Under the pieces are notes generated by a model. That model was not told where the DNA came from. It did no database searches and saw only the letters and a program-made list of their open reading frames with translations. Of a stretch of 64,000 nucleotides of DNA, positions 16,791 through 25,807 are shown in pieces. Every line of letters begins with the position of its first letter. Position 1 is the stretch's first letter. The DNA is from Cyanobacteria bacterium REEB67 (lineage in GTDB: Bacteria; Cyanobacteriota; Vampirovibrionia; Obscuribacterales; Obscuribacteraceae): contig JAGXAB010000006.1 of NCBI GenBank assembly GCA_018971775.1, positions 62,001 to 126,000 of the forward strand, written 5' to 3'. Both the position numbers and the translations under genes were made by a program.

Positions 16791-17270
16791 CTAATTGCGC
16801 TTTCCGCTCATTTCGTCACGTCCCGGGAATGCCACCGAAGAGAATGGCCACTCGGTTTCGATCCATTGTTTAACCGCCTGGAAAAGCTCACATTCAAGGC
16901 CGCCGGCATAATCGCTCGAGCGCGCCCAGAGGCGCACTTCGGCGTCAAAGACAGATGACGAGGAGGGATAGATATAGACGCAACCAAGGCAGCGACTTTC
17001 ATCCGGTGCCATAACGGTGTAGGCAAAAGAGGAGCGCTTTTGAAATTCTTTTTGATGCCAGCCCAGATCGATCAGATTTTGCTCGATAGTCAGACCGTCT
17101 GGCCAGGGCGAAGCGCCGCCAAACAGTCCTTTTAGCTGTGCCGCACTGCTCATTACCGCGTCAAAATCTTTGACCACATCGTTGACGGTGAGCATGCGCA
17201 ATTTAAATTTATCGGCCTCGAGTGAAGCAGGCACTTCAAAACTGCTCGAAACAAAAGGTGTATTCATCAA
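16791..17270 (-). CDS. GNAT-family acetyltransferase-like protein
   Basis: The 159-residue protein has the layout of a short GNAT domain: an N-terminal LRMLTVNDVVKDFDAVMSS, then WPDGLTIEQNLIDLGWHQKE, and the core strand FAYTVMAPDESRCLGCVYIY that normally precedes the acetyl-CoA loop. The classical QxxGxG/A phosphate loop is weak, so it may be a degenerate or specialised member. It ends just before the island and overlaps ruvC by four bases (ATGA at 17267-17270). The two genes are therefore coexpressed. Substrate unknown. Confidence 0.72.
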   Translation of the reverse strand: MMNTPFVSSSFEVPASLEADKFKLRMLTVNDVVKDFDAVMSSAAQLKGLFGGASPWPDGLTIEQNLIDLGWHQKEFQKRSSFAYTVMAPDESRCLGCVYIYPSSSSVFDAEVRLWARSSDYAGGLECELFQAVKQWIETEWPFSSVAFPGRDEMSGKRN

Positions 17271-17842
17271 AGCCGCATTTTGACGGATGTCGCCATGCGC
17301 GCATGAGTGACGGCGATGGCGAGAGCGTCGGAGGCATCGTCAGGTTTGATGATTTCAGGCAGACCGAGCAGCTTGGCAACAGCCCACTGCACTTCCGGTT
17401 TTTCCGCCTTACCGTAGCCGGTCAAATGCAGCTTGACCTGCATGGGGGTATACTCTCCGGGCGTGAGACCAAAGGTGGAAAGCACCTCCATGATCACGCC
17501 GCGAGCCTGGGCAACCGGCACCAGGGTCTTGGCATTTTTGAAAAAGAAAATTGCCTCAACTGCGACATGATCGGCACCAAACTCACTGAGGATTTCCAGC
17601 AAATCTTCGCGGATCATCTTCAGACGCATGCCCGGAGCCATGGTTTTGGGAGTTGAAATTACCCCAGAACAGATATATTTAAATGTGTCACCAGCCACCC
17701 AATCGACTATACCGAAACCGACCGTGGCCGTCCCGGGATCGACACCAAGAATGCGGTGAACCGGCTTTCCATCAGGCTTTCCGCTCCTGGCGCGAGCGTC
17801 GCCGGGAGGGTTATGAAAATCGATCGAGTGAGAGGAAACCAT
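17267..17842 (-). CDS. ruvC: Crossover junction endodeoxyribonuclease RuvC
   Basis: This Holliday junction resolvase has the RNase H fold. Catalytic acidic residues are visible in order: Asp in RILGVDPGTATVGFGIV, Glu in HVAVEAIFFFKNAKT, and the aspartate pair in KPDDASDALAIAVTHA. The DNA-contact region ARGVIMEVLS followed by EYTPMQVK is typical. The 191-residue length includes about 25 extra N-terminal residues, so translation may begin later. It would cut junctions produced by RuvAB branch migration. RuvA and RuvB are not in the window. A GNAT gene follows by a 4-base overlap. Confidence 0.95.
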   Translation of the reverse strand: MVSSHSIDFHNPPGDARARSGKPDGKPVHRILGVDPGTATVGFGIVDWVAGDTFKYICSGVISTPKTMAPGMRLKMIREDLLEILSEFGADHVAVEAIFFFKNAKTLVPVAQARGVIMEVLSTFGLTPGEYTPMQVKLHLTGYGKAEKPEVQWAVAKLLGLPEIIKPDDASDALAIAVTHARMATSVKMRL

Positions 17843-17927
17843 GGCGCTAAGACTTCCCGGTACTGGTCAAACTTTAATCCCAAGTCTAACACTAGTCAGG
17901 CTCTTGGGGTGTACCATTTAGCAATCT

Positions 17928-19580
17928 ATGTGCAGCTACAGCTACAGCCCGGAGATGGAAGTCTCACCTGCAAGCGTTGTCACCCGGCCCGGGTTCCTCG
18001 AGTCGCAGCGACAATCGATAAAATTGCCCATCGCATTTTTGCTTGGGGCAATCTTTGGCCTGAGCTCACCGGGCTTTGATTTCTCACGTTTAGCCTTTAT
18101 CGGCCTGGTACCGCTTTTGATACTAACGCGGGCCTGCACGACGCCACTACAGGCAGGGCTGACCGGTCTCGTTTTCGGCACCGGCTACTATGCCATCGCT
18201 CTCAGCTTTTTCACCGGCCTGCTGCCTCTCCAGTGGCTGGGCGTCAACGACATCTTCGGCTACCAGGTCGTCTTGCTCACCTGGATCGTCGAGTCTTTGC
18301 ACTGCGCCGTCCTGGTCGGCATCTTCTCCCTGCTTGTTTATTGCCTGCCCCTGCGGCCGGGCTTCCTGCCCAATCACAGAAGACCTTTCTACCCATATTT
18401 GATTGCGGTCCCTGCCATCTGGGTCTTCATCGCCTGGGTGATTGCACCCTCGCCGCTCTTCATGGGCACGCCGCTCAGCCAGCTGGCCTATTCCCAGTGG
18501 CGCAACACCGCCTTTATACAGATGGCCTCAGTCGGCGGCAGCGGCTTGATTGATTTTGTCATCGTCCTCGTAAATGCCGCCATCACATTATTGATCGTCG
18601 AATTCACGCCCTTCGTCCGAAAACTCGGCGACCGCACCGACCAGCTCAATTCTCAGCTTGGCGCTTGCGTCGATTTAGGGATTGTTTCGTTGATTGTTTT
18701 TGGCGCCCTGAGCTGGGGCACGCACCAGATTGCCAGCACCGAAGAACAGGTGAGACCGGAAAAGGCAGCCCGCCTCAATCCGCAGACACCGCCCGTGCCG
18801 GTGGCGATTTTGCAGGGTAATGTTTCGATCGAAGAAGAGCGCTTCAAAACGATGTCGGCCGAAGAGTTCAGCGGCCGCTACAATGAGCTCGCCCAAAATA
18901 ACGGCGCATCAATCATGGTGCTGCCGGAAGGCGTGGTCACCCCCGGCCAGATGGCACAGGGTGGGCTGCTGAGCAAGATCAGCAATCTCTCCAGCAATCA
19001 ACGCAAAGAAATCATTTATGGTGCCGTGCAACCAATGGCCGATGGTTATATCAATTGCGCCAAATTGCTCAGCCCTTTCCACTATAAAGAAAACGCCTAC
19101 GTCAAGCAGCGCCTCGTTCCCTTCGGCGAATCGATACCGCTAAACTTGCTCTATCAGCGCATCCCCGAAGATTTGCGCAATAAGATCCCGGCTTCCAAAG
19201 AACAATTTCTCGCCGCCCACAAAAGCCAGCTCATTCATTCCGGTTGGGGCAAAATTGGTGTGGCGATCTGCAATGAAGCAATTTATCCCGGCCTGATCGC
19301 CGAAGAAGTAAGAGAGGGTGCCTCGCTGATAGTCGTCCTGGCTAATCTGGGCTGGTTTCACAACAGCTCGCTCAATAAGCAATTCCTGGCCTGCGCTATC
19401 TTGCGCGCCGTGGAAAATCGCCGCTTCCTGATTTTATCGACCAACTCCGGCATATCCAGCGTAATCGATCCCTGCGGCGTCGTCGTCAGCAAGTCGCTTT
19501 CGCTGAAGAGAGGAATTCTCCTGGACACGGTACAATTTATCTATTCGAAAACACCGTACAGTCGGTTGCGGTGGCTCTAA
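17928..19580 (+). CDS. lnt: Apolipoprotein N-acyltransferase
   Basis: The 550-residue protein carries out the third step of lipoprotein maturation, acylating the N-terminal cysteine at the outer face of the inner membrane. It has an N-terminal membrane part of about seven helices, then a nitrilase-fold domain from about residue 285 (VPVAILQGNVSIEE). The catalytic triad is visible as Glu in MVLPEGVVTPG, Lys in YVKQRLVPFGESIP and Cys in GVAICNEAIYPGL. Its presence implies a diderm cell envelope. A 13-bp segment around the stop codon (GGTGGCTCTAAGC) is duplicated just downstream. Confidence 0.93.
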   Translation: MCSYSYSPEMEVSPASVVTRPGFLESQRQSIKLPIAFLLGAIFGLSSPGFDFSRLAFIGLVPLLILTRACTTPLQAGLTGLVFGTGYYAIALSFFTGLLPLQWLGVNDIFGYQVVLLTWIVESLHCAVLVGIFSLLVYCLPLRPGFLPNHRRPFYPYLIAVPAIWVFIAWVIAPSPLFMGTPLSQLAYSQWRNTAFIQMASVGGSGLIDFVIVLVNAAITLLIVEFTPFVRKLGDRTDQLNSQLGACVDLGIVSLIVFGALSWGTHQIASTEEQVRPEKAARLNPQTPPVPVAILQGNVSIEEERFKTMSAEEFSGRYNELAQNNGASIMVLPEGVVTPGQMAQGGLLSKISNLSSNQRKEIIYGAVQPMADGYINCAKLLSPFHYKENAYVKQRLVPFGESIPLNLLYQRIPEDLRNKIPASKEQFLAAHKSQLIHSGWGKIGVAICNEAIYPGLIAEEVREGASLIVVLANLGWFHNSSLNKQFLACAILRAVENRRFLILSTNSGISSVIDPCGVVVSKSLSLKRGILLDTVQFIYSKTPYSRLRWL

Positions 19581-19619
19581 GCGGTGGCTCTAAGCTGTGA
19601 TTCAAAAAGGATAAGGGAA

Positions 19620-20090
19620 ATGTCGAAACAACAAGTGGCCAATTTGAGCGCAGTGGCTCTCACAGCCGTTCTTCTTTGCGGAGCCAAGGGTGCGCACGCG
19701 ATGATGCCGACGGTCAAACTGGGCAGCGAAGTGGTTAAATTGGAAGTTGCCGAAACCCCGGCCGAAATCACCAAAGGCTTGATGTTCCGCACTTCTATGC
19801 CGGAAACCCAGGGCATGGTTTTTATTTTCCCACCCGGTCAAAAAGTAGCTTTCTGGATGAAGAACACGCTGATCCCGCTGGACATGGTCTTTATCAAAGA
19901 CGGCAAAATCGAAAAAATCTGCAAAGACGTGCCGCCCTGCAAGAGCAAAGATCCGGAAGGTGCGGATTGCCCGGTCTATCCCAGCCGCGCCCTGATTGAA
20001 GTTAGCGAAGTGATCGAGGTCAACGCCGGCTTCTGCGAGCGCCACGGCGTCAAGGAAGGCGACGAAGTCAAATTCGACTTCAAAAAGTAA
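19620..20090 (+). CDS. DUF192 family secreted protein
   Basis: The 156-residue protein has a signal peptide (LSAVALTAVLLCGAKGAHA) followed by a complete DUF192 domain: KGLMFRTSMPETQGMVFIF, VAFWMKNTLIPLDMVFI and VIEVNAGFCERHGVKEGD. The family is small, beta-rich, often exported, and of unknown function. An insertion with three cysteines (KICKDVPPCKSKDPEGADC) sits between two core strands and could form a disulfide or bind metal. The ATG at 19620 is preferred over 19584 because AAGGATAAGGGAA precedes it and the signal peptide begins there. The next gene starts 12 bases downstream. Confidence 0.85.
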   Translation: MSKQQVANLSAVALTAVLLCGAKGAHAMMPTVKLGSEVVKLEVAETPAEITKGLMFRTSMPETQGMVFIFPPGQKVAFWMKNTLIPLDMVFIKDGKIEKICKDVPPCKSKDPEGADCPVYPSRALIEVSEVIEVNAGFCERHGVKEGDEVKFDFKK

Positions 20091-20102
20091 CGAGCCTGAA
20101 CC

Positions 20103-20861
20103 ATGCAAATATTGATCAGCATCGACGGTCCGATTGCGCGGATAAGCTTCAACCGACCGGAGCTGCGCAATGCTCTCTCGCGCGATATGTGGAAGGCGCT
20201 CGGTCCGACCATAGCGGCGGTGATCGACCGCGGCGCCCGGGTAATAATATTTAGCGGCGAGGGCGGATCATTTGCCGCCGGTGCAGACATCAACGAACTG
20301 GGCGCCGTAAATGACATGGCCGACGCTGAGGATTTTGCCCAGGCCATCGCCGACGGCATCGAAGCTATCGCTCAAGCGCGTGCCACCACCATCGCTATGA
20401 TTGACGGGCCCTGCATGGGTGGTGGCTGCCTGATTGCAGCGGCCTGCGATCTGCGTTACGCCACGCAGGCTTCCATATTTGCCGTGCCGGTAGCCAGGCT
20501 CGGTATAGTGTTGGACCAGACCAATATCCTGCGCCTGACCAGCCTGCTTGGCCCGACCTGGGTAAAAGAACTGCTTTACACAGGTGCCACCATCGACAGT
20601 ATCACCGCTCAGCACATCGGTTTGATCATCGACTATTTCGATACACCGGAAGAACTCTTCGATCATGCGATCGAACGTGCCGAAACGATCGCCGCCAACT
20701 CCATCGAATCAATACTCGGTGCCAAAGCGACGATCAACAGTCTCTACAACTTAGACCGTGAATTACCGGCCGCCCAGCGCGGGCCCACAGCAAAAGAAGT
20801 AGCGGCAAGCTACTTCTCTGCGGATTTAAAGGCGCGCCTGGCTAAAATTTTGCAATCTTAG
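20103..20861 (+). CDS. Enoyl-CoA hydratase/isomerase family protein
   Basis: The 252-residue crotonase-fold protein shows the CoA/oxyanion-hole elements SGEGGSFAAGADINEL and DGPCMGGGCLIAAACDLRYA and a complete C-terminal region. The typical catalytic Glu pair of hydratases is not obvious: the residues after VPVARLGIVLDQTNILRLTS lack the usual E at the first site. The reaction (hydration, isomerisation or other) is therefore uncertain. It could take part in fatty acid or amino acid degradation along with the thiolase at 32.7 kb. It begins 12 bases after the DUF192 gene. Confidence 0.88.
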   Translation: MQILISIDGPIARISFNRPELRNALSRDMWKALGPTIAAVIDRGARVIIFSGEGGSFAAGADINELGAVNDMADAEDFAQAIADGIEAIAQARATTIAMIDGPCMGGGCLIAAACDLRYATQASIFAVPVARLGIVLDQTNILRLTSLLGPTWVKELLYTGATIDSITAQHIGLIIDYFDTPEELFDHAIERAETIAANSIESILGAKATINSLYNLDRELPAAQRGPTAKEVAASYFSADLKARLAKILQS

Positions 20862-20896
20862 ACCCGATGAGACCTGAACAGATCTAATAGACCTGA

Positions 20897-21115
20897 TTAG
20901 ACCTGGATGACACGCTGGATTTCGGGCATCTGTTCTTTGATGGCACGCTCAACGCCCATCTTCAAGGTCATGGTCGAGCTCGGGCACATACCGCAAGCGC
21001 CAACCAGGTGCACAAATACTTCATTGTCCTTAACGTCGACGAGTTCGATATTGCCGCCGTCCATCATGAGCATCGGACGGATTGTTTCGAGGATGGCCTC
21101 AACTTGTTCTTTCAT
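20897..21115 (-). CDS. NifU C-terminal-like iron-sulfur scaffold (Nfu)
   Basis: The 72-residue protein is a stand-alone Nfu domain. It has ILETIRPMLMMDGGNIELV and the cluster-binding CxxC in VGACGMCPSSTMTLKMGVE, with the family's C-terminal helix (AIKEQMPEIQRVIQV). Cyanobacterial NifU-like proteins of this size assemble and pass on 4Fe-4S clusters as dimers. It is monocistronic and convergent with the enoyl-CoA hydratase gene. Confidence 0.93.
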   Translation of the reverse strand: MKEQVEAILETIRPMLMMDGGNIELVDVKDNEVFVHLVGACGMCPSSTMTLKMGVERAIKEQMPEIQRVIQV

Positions 21116-21439
21116 GGCGATTAATGCCCCTTTTTATTGGATCTCGCTAGTCTCGGCCGGGCCATGCCCTGCGCGTCACTTAGTCTTTAGTTACGTTAGA
21201 GCGGCTGTAAATCCATTGTAATCGATCGAAATTGATCGTGACCACCGCTCTCTTAATGTGGCCGCTGCGCCGATAGCGCTTACCAGAAAAATTCTACGAG
21301 GAAACCAAGCGGTGTAACGAAAATCTTCGTATCTTCTTAAGGTCTGATAAAGGACCTCTCTGCCAGGGCCATCTTCTTATATCCTATTAAGCAATCTCAG
21401 AGGCCGCGCCCTCGATGCACAGATAGGAGTTTTTATTAG
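21116..21439. other. Intergenic region between nfu and gap (324 bp)
   Basis: The region separates divergent genes, so it should contain promoters for both. A short inverted repeat (CGATC and GATCG around GAAATT, 21223-21238) could be an operator, but it is too short to assign. No coding frame or RNA gene was recognised. Confidence 0.4.
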
Positions 21440-22468
21440 ATGGCAAGAGTAGCAATTAACGGATTTGGCCGTATCGGCCGCAACGTGTTCCGCGCCTATT
21501 TGGCGAGCCAGGGCAAAGATTTCGAAATCGTCGCCATCAACGACCCCATTTCGGATCTCAAATCCTCGGCCCACCTTCTCAAATACGATTCAATCCTGGG
21601 CGAACTTTCCAACGAAGTCAGCCATGACGCCGAAAACCTGATCGTAGACGGCAAGAAAATCGCTTTCCTCAAAGAGAAAGACCCGTCCACCTGCCCATGG
21701 GCAGCTCACAAAATCGACATCGTACTCGAGTGCTCCGGTGTTTTCACCGATGCCATCAAGGCCAAAGGTCACATCACCGCCGGCGCCAAAAAAGTCTTGA
21801 TCTCGGCTCCTGCCACCAATGAGGATTTGACCGTTGTACTCGGCGTCAATGAAAAACTCTATGATCCCGAGAAGCACCACATCGTCTCTAACGCCAGCTG
21901 CACAACCAACTGCCTCGCTCCGCTTGCCAAAGTAATCGACGATGCTTTTGGTATCAGCCACGGTTTAATGACCACAATCCACAGCTACACCCTCGACCAG
22001 CGCTTGCTCGACACAGGTCACTCCGACCTGCGCAGAGCCAGAGCCGCAGCCCTTTCGATGATTCCTTCATCGACCGGCGCCGCCAAAGCAATCGGCCTGG
22101 TCATGCCGCACCTCAAAGGCAAACTCAATGGTTTCGCCATGCGCGTGCCCACACCGAACGTATCTGTCGTTGACCTGGTCTGCCAGGTTAAGAAAGACGT
22201 TACCGCTGAAGAAGTGAACGCCGCTCTCAAAGCCGCAGCCGAAGGCCCTCTCAAAGGCATTTTGCAATATAGCGACAAGCCGCTCGTTTCCGTCGACTTC
22301 GGCGGCAACAAGCACTCTTCCATCGTAGACAGCGACCTGACTATGATCGTCGAGAAGAATATGGTCAAAGTACTCTCCTGGTACGACAACGAGTGGGGTT
22401 ATTCCAACCGCCTCGTAGACCTTTGCGCAATCGTTGCCAAAAAGCTCCCGGTTGCCGCTAAAGCCTAA
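21440..22468 (+). CDS. gap: Glyceraldehyde-3-phosphate dehydrogenase, type I
   Basis: The 342-residue glycolytic enzyme oxidises and phosphorylates glyceraldehyde 3-phosphate. It shows the NAD-binding start [16 protein letters not shown], the catalytic Cys in [13 protein letters not shown] (near residue 153), the His in TIHSYTLDQ, and the phosphate-binding region [11 protein letters not shown]. The sequence [10 protein letters not shown] at the cofactor site has Asp after Asn, which fits NAD preference more than the NADP-specific plant/cyanobacterial Gap2 type. It is followed by pgk after 118 bases with a hairpin between. Confidence 0.95.
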   Translation: MARVAINGFGRIGRNVFRAYLASQGKDFEIVAINDPISDLKSSAHLLKYDSILGELSNEVSHDAENLIVDGKKIAFLKEKDPSTCPWAAHKIDIVLECSGVFTDAIKAKGHITAGAKKVLISAPATNEDLTVVLGVNEKLYDPEKHHIVSNASCTTNCLAPLAKVIDDAFGISHGLMTTIHSYTLDQRLLDTGHSDLRRARAAALSMIPSSTGAAKAIGLVMPHLKGKLNGFAMRVPTPNVSVVDLVCQVKKDVTAEEVNAALKAAAEGPLKGILQYSDKPLVSVDFGGNKHSSIVDSDLTMIVEKNMVKVLSWYDNEWGYSNRLVDLCAIVAKKLPVAAKA

Positions 22469-22484
22469 TTGAATCGATTTTTTT

Positions 22485-22519
22485 GGACCGGGCCGCTCGA
22501 AATCAAGCGCGCCCGGTCC
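22485..22519 (+). other. Intercistronic GC-rich hairpin between gap and pgk
   Basis: Arms GGACCGGGC and GCCCGGTCC enclose a further paired GCT/AGC segment and a loop. A T run lies before, not after, the hairpin, so it is not a standard plus-strand terminator. It may stabilise or attenuate the gap-pgk transcript. Confidence 0.6.
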
Positions 22520-22586
22520 AGAAGATCTTGGACATGTAAAAGCTCTCTGAACGCCAGTTTAGTAAAAAATTCGAGGAAAAGGCCAG

Positions 22587-23825
22587 ATGAAAAAGTCAAT
22601 CGTTGACGAAAATGCGCAAAATTTCACCGGCAAACGTGTGCTGGTGCGGGTCGACTTCAACGTACCGCAGAACGCTGACGGTACTGTCGCCGACGATTCG
22701 CGCATCAGAGCAGCCCTGCCGACGATTGATCTGCTCACCAAAGCCAAAGCCAAAGTGATCCTCGTATCGCACCTGGGTCGTCCGAAAGGCGCGCCTTCGA
22801 GCAAATATTCATTGAAACCGATCGCCGATCATCTGCGCCAATTACTCGCCAATTCGACCAAAGCGGTCGTGCACTTCGCCGAAGATTGCATCGGACAGAA
22901 GGCTGAATCAGCCGTCGAAAGCATGAAAGATGGCGAAGTGACATTGCTCGAAAACGTCCGTTTCTATCCCGAAGAAGAAAAGAACGATTCAGAATTTTCG
23001 GGCAAATTGGCCAGGCTCGCCGACATCTATGTCAACGATGCCTTCGGCACGGCCCACCGCGCCCATGCTTCGACCGAAGGCATCACCAGGCATATCAAGG
23101 GTGCCATGGCCGGCATCCTTGTTGCCAAAGAAATGACCATGCTCGGTCAGGCCCTCGATAATCCGGTCAAACCATTTGCCACCATCATCGGTGGCGCCAA
23201 AGTCTCGAGCAAGATCGGCGTCCTCGAAAATCTCCTCAAAAAAGTCGATGTCCTCGTCATCGGTGGAGCGATGGCCTTCAGCTTCCTGCGCGCTCGCGGC
23301 CTGAGCACCGGCAAATCCCTCGTCGAAGAAGATCGTCTCGATTACTGCAATGAATTGCTCGAAAAGGCAGTGGCTAAAGGCGTCAAAGTGATTTTGCCCG
23401 TCGACGTCGTCTGTGCCGCCGAGATGAAAGCCGGCGTAAAAACCACTATCGTCGATGTGAACGCTATCCCCGATGACCAGATCGGTCTCGATGTCGGTCC
23501 GAAAACAATCACATTGATCAAAGAAGCCCTCACCCCCTGCAAGACCATCTTGTGGAACGGTCCGCTCGGCGTCTTTGAAATGGAAGGCTTCGAAAAAGGC
23601 ACCTACGAGATTATCGATCTGCTCGTCGAGCTCACAGCCAAGGGCACCAAGACCATCGTCGGGGGCGGCGACAGTGTCTCGGCCCTCAAACAAAAAGGCG
23701 TACCGGACGAAGCCCTCACCCACGTGGGCACCGGCGGCGGCGCCACCCTCGAATATCTGGAAGGCATCGAATTGCCCGGCATCGCCGCCCTCGACGATAA
23801 ACAGCCCGCTTCCGCCGTCAAATAA
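22587..23825 (+). CDS. pgk: Phosphoglycerate kinase
   Basis: The 412-residue enzyme transfers phosphate from 1,3-bisphosphoglycerate to ADP. It has the N-terminal substrate motif VLVRVDFNVPQNADG, the basic patch VSHLGRPKGAPSSKYSL, LLENVRFYPEEE, the hinge and nucleotide motifs IIGGAKVSSKIGVLENL and WNGPLGVFEM, and the GGGDSVSAL loop. Length and motifs are complete. It follows gap in the same orientation, the common glycolytic pairing. Confidence 0.97.
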   Translation: MKKSIVDENAQNFTGKRVLVRVDFNVPQNADGTVADDSRIRAALPTIDLLTKAKAKVILVSHLGRPKGAPSSKYSLKPIADHLRQLLANSTKAVVHFAEDCIGQKAESAVESMKDGEVTLLENVRFYPEEEKNDSEFSGKLARLADIYVNDAFGTAHRAHASTEGITRHIKGAMAGILVAKEMTMLGQALDNPVKPFATIIGGAKVSSKIGVLENLLKKVDVLVIGGAMAFSFLRARGLSTGKSLVEEDRLDYCNELLEKAVAKGVKVILPVDVVCAAEMKAGVKTTIVDVNAIPDDQIGLDVGPKTITLIKEALTPCKTILWNGPLGVFEMEGFEKGTYEIIDLLVELTAKGTKTIVGGGDSVSALKQKGVPDEALTHVGTGGGATLEYLEGIELPGIAALDDKQPASAVK

Positions 23826-23873
23826 TTGCCCTGATATCTAGAAGCCAATCAGCTCCACATAACGAGGTTATCT

Positions 23874-24983
23874 GTGCCTGTTTTAGCTCTTAAACGGCTT
23901 CCAATTGCAGCCCTGGCCACTGTGCTGACTGCAGGCGGAGCGACGCTTTTGTCCGCGATCAGTATATGTATAGTTATAGGCACAGGCCCCGCCCAAGCGG
24001 AGGAACACTACGAGGTCAACGGCAAGTCGGTAACAGCGGCCGTTTATCAAGCCGGCAAGATACTGAACGACTCGGTCGGTCTGCTCCAGACCAATCGCAA
24101 TCAGGAAGCGGTGGACATGCTGCTCCAGGCCGAGCAGATGGCGCCGGATCTGGCCGGCGTGCACCTCAACCTCGGCCTTGGGCTGGCCAAGCTCGGTCGC
24201 AGTCAGGAAGCAGTCAAAGAGCTGGAAACAGCCCGCGCACTCGATCCCAACATGCCAAACGTACTGCTGACCCTGGGCGGCATTTATCAATCCCAGGGTC
24301 AGGTGAACAATGCCATCAATACCTATAGTGATTTCGTAGCGCGCTTCCCGCAGCACAAGGATGCCGCCAAAGTGCAAGCGCTGGTCACAGGCTTGAAAAA
24401 AGAAGTGGCCGACGGCGTGATCCATCCCGAAATGATGAACGCCAATGGCACACCGAGCGACAATTATCTGGGCGAGCTCGGCAGCCGCGCCAAGCGTTGG
24501 CCGGCGAACAAATTACCGATCAAAGTCTGCATCCGCCCAGGCGACAATGTCCCTGGCTACAAACCCAAATACCTGGCCATTTTGCAGCAAGCTTTCAACG
24601 CCTGGCAGGAAGCCTCTCAGGGCAATCTCTCCTTCACCCTCGTGGCCGATCCCGCCCAGGCCGATCTCGATTGCAGCTTCACCAACGACCCGAGCGGCTT
24701 TCGCAATCAAGCCGAAGCAGGCGAGACCAATCTCTTTGCCAACAGCAAGGGACCAGTCAAAGGCACGATTCAAATCCTGACCGTGCCTCTTGTAGCAGAG
24801 CTACCGCTCACCGACAATCGCATCCGTTTCATCTGCTTGCATGAAGTCGGCCACGCCATTGGTTTTGGCGGCCACACCAGCAATCCGCAGGATGTGATGT
24901 TTTACAGCTCGTCGGTCTCCGATGCCTTCCCGCATTTGAGCCCGCGCGACGCCAACACCGTACGCATGCTCTACGCGCAGTAA
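23874..24983 (+). CDS. Secreted TPR and matrixin-like zinc metalloprotease
   Basis: The 369-residue protein starts with a hydrophobic signal segment (ATVLTAGGATLLSAISICIV), then two or three tetratricopeptide repeats (about residues 70-160; NLGLGLAKLGRSQEAVKELE). A C-terminal M10-type protease domain follows, with the zinc motif HEVGHAIGFGGH and a downstream Met-turn (NPQDVMFYSS). The third zinc His is one residue later than in the classical HExxHxxGxxH pattern, a spacing I believe occurs in bacterial matrixins. No propeptide cysteine switch is seen. The start is GTG at 23874. It is probably exported. Confidence 0.82.
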   Translation: MPVLALKRLPIAALATVLTAGGATLLSAISICIVIGTGPAQAEEHYEVNGKSVTAAVYQAGKILNDSVGLLQTNRNQEAVDMLLQAEQMAPDLAGVHLNLGLGLAKLGRSQEAVKELETARALDPNMPNVLLTLGGIYQSQGQVNNAINTYSDFVARFPQHKDAAKVQALVTGLKKEVADGVIHPEMMNANGTPSDNYLGELGSRAKRWPANKLPIKVCIRPGDNVPGYKPKYLAILQQAFNAWQEASQGNLSFTLVADPAQADLDCSFTNDPSGFRNQAEAGETNLFANSKGPVKGTIQILTVPLVAELPLTDNRIRFICLHEVGHAIGFGGHTSNPQDVMFYSSSVSDAFPHLSPRDANTVRMLYAQ

Positions 24984-25045
24984 ATTAGCGAAAACGAGAT
25001 TAGCGAAAAACGAGATGAGCGAAAAACGAGATGAGCGAAGGCGAG
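24984..25045 (+). repeat. 15-16 bp tandem repeat carrying the start codon of the next gene
   Basis: Four units of the type AT(T/G)AGCGAAAAACGAG run from 24984 to 25045. The last two begin with ATGAGCGA, and the last ATG (25031) is the start codon of the Clp-N protein. The ATG of the third unit is in another frame. The purine-rich units provide the only ribosome-binding sequence. Confidence 0.9.
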
Positions 25046-25633
25046 CAGACATATAAAAACTATACCGACGCAAATTTTTCCGACGCGGCCGTGGCCCTCT
25101 TGAGCGTCGCAGCTGATGAATGCAAGGCCGCGGGTGCGGAAAAAATAAGCAGCGAGCATCTGCTCCTTGCCCTGATCGCCGACGAGAGCGGCGCAGCCGG
25201 TAGTCTGCTCCGCGCCAGGGGCCTGAAAGTCGACAGCGTGAGAAAGCAGGCCAGAAAATTTGCCGAAGAAGCGGCAGAGAAATCCGGCCTCAATCAAATG
25301 CACACACATGGACATGAGCACGCGCCTGAGCACGGACACACGGCTGAATCTGGACATGCCCATACTCGCGACCACGACCACGAACGCGACCAGGACTGCA
25401 AAGGCAAAGATCAAGGTGATGACGGCGCACCCGCCCTCGAATTTGCCGCTCTGGGCAAATGGATCTTGACCGGCGCCCTCGAACAGGCAACTCTGGAAGG
25501 GTGTGAACAGGCGACTCCGGAACACATCCTCGTTGCCTTACTGGAAGAAGGCACCGGTGTGGCGATTCGTCTGCTCGATCATTTCAAAATAAATCTGCAA
25601 ATGCTGCACCTAAAACTTTCCAGGCAAGACTGA
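25031..25633 (+). CDS. Stand-alone Clp N-terminal domain protein with His-rich linker
   Basis: The 200-residue protein has two Clp-N half repeats without any ATPase. The first (about residues 14-75) contains GAEKISSEHLLLALIADESG, and the second (about 135-195) contains CEQATPEHILVALLEEGTGV. Between them is a hydrophilic linker rich in His, Asp and Glu (HTHGHEHAPEHGHTAESGHA, then DHDHERD). Clp-N modules bind adaptors or substrates, as in ClpC/ClpA or the ATPase-free plant ClpT proteins. The linker suggests binding of zinc, nickel or copper. It could be a metal-responsive adaptor of a Clp protease, which is inference. It follows the metalloprotease gene by 47 bases. Confidence 0.78.
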   Translation: MSEGEQTYKNYTDANFSDAAVALLSVAADECKAAGAEKISSEHLLLALIADESGAAGSLLRARGLKVDSVRKQARKFAEEAAEKSGLNQMHTHGHEHAPEHGHTAESGHAHTRDHDHERDQDCKGKDQGDDGAPALEFAALGKWILTGALEQATLEGCEQATPEHILVALLEEGTGVAIRLLDHFKINLQMLHLKLSRQD

Positions 25634-25720
25634 AACAGCAAAAGTGCCTCTGTCGCAACCCTTCGAAAAGTAGGACGTCGCCATGTGGGAATCTTACGCA
25701 CCGGGTGGGAACTACACCAA

Positions 25721-25749
25721 TTGTTTAAAAGCCCCACTCTGCCTAATAT
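25721..25749 (+). promoter_or_regulatory. Candidate sigma-70 promoter for the 78-aa gene
   Basis: TTGTTT at 25721-25726 and TAATAT at 25744-25749 are separated by 17 bp, about 60 bp before the start codon at 25808. The same GCCTAATAT(C/T)TA string occurs near 28850 ahead of the DUF4388 gene. Confidence 0.45.
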
Positions 25750-25807
25750 CTAAACATTCCACTCAGCCCACCTTCCGAGTGAACACCCTAAAGAGGCAAC
25801 AACGAAT

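Noticed and set aside
20103-20861. Specific naming as a fatty acid beta-oxidation hydratase
   Set aside because: The hydratase glutamates are not clearly conserved, so only the crotonase family is assigned.
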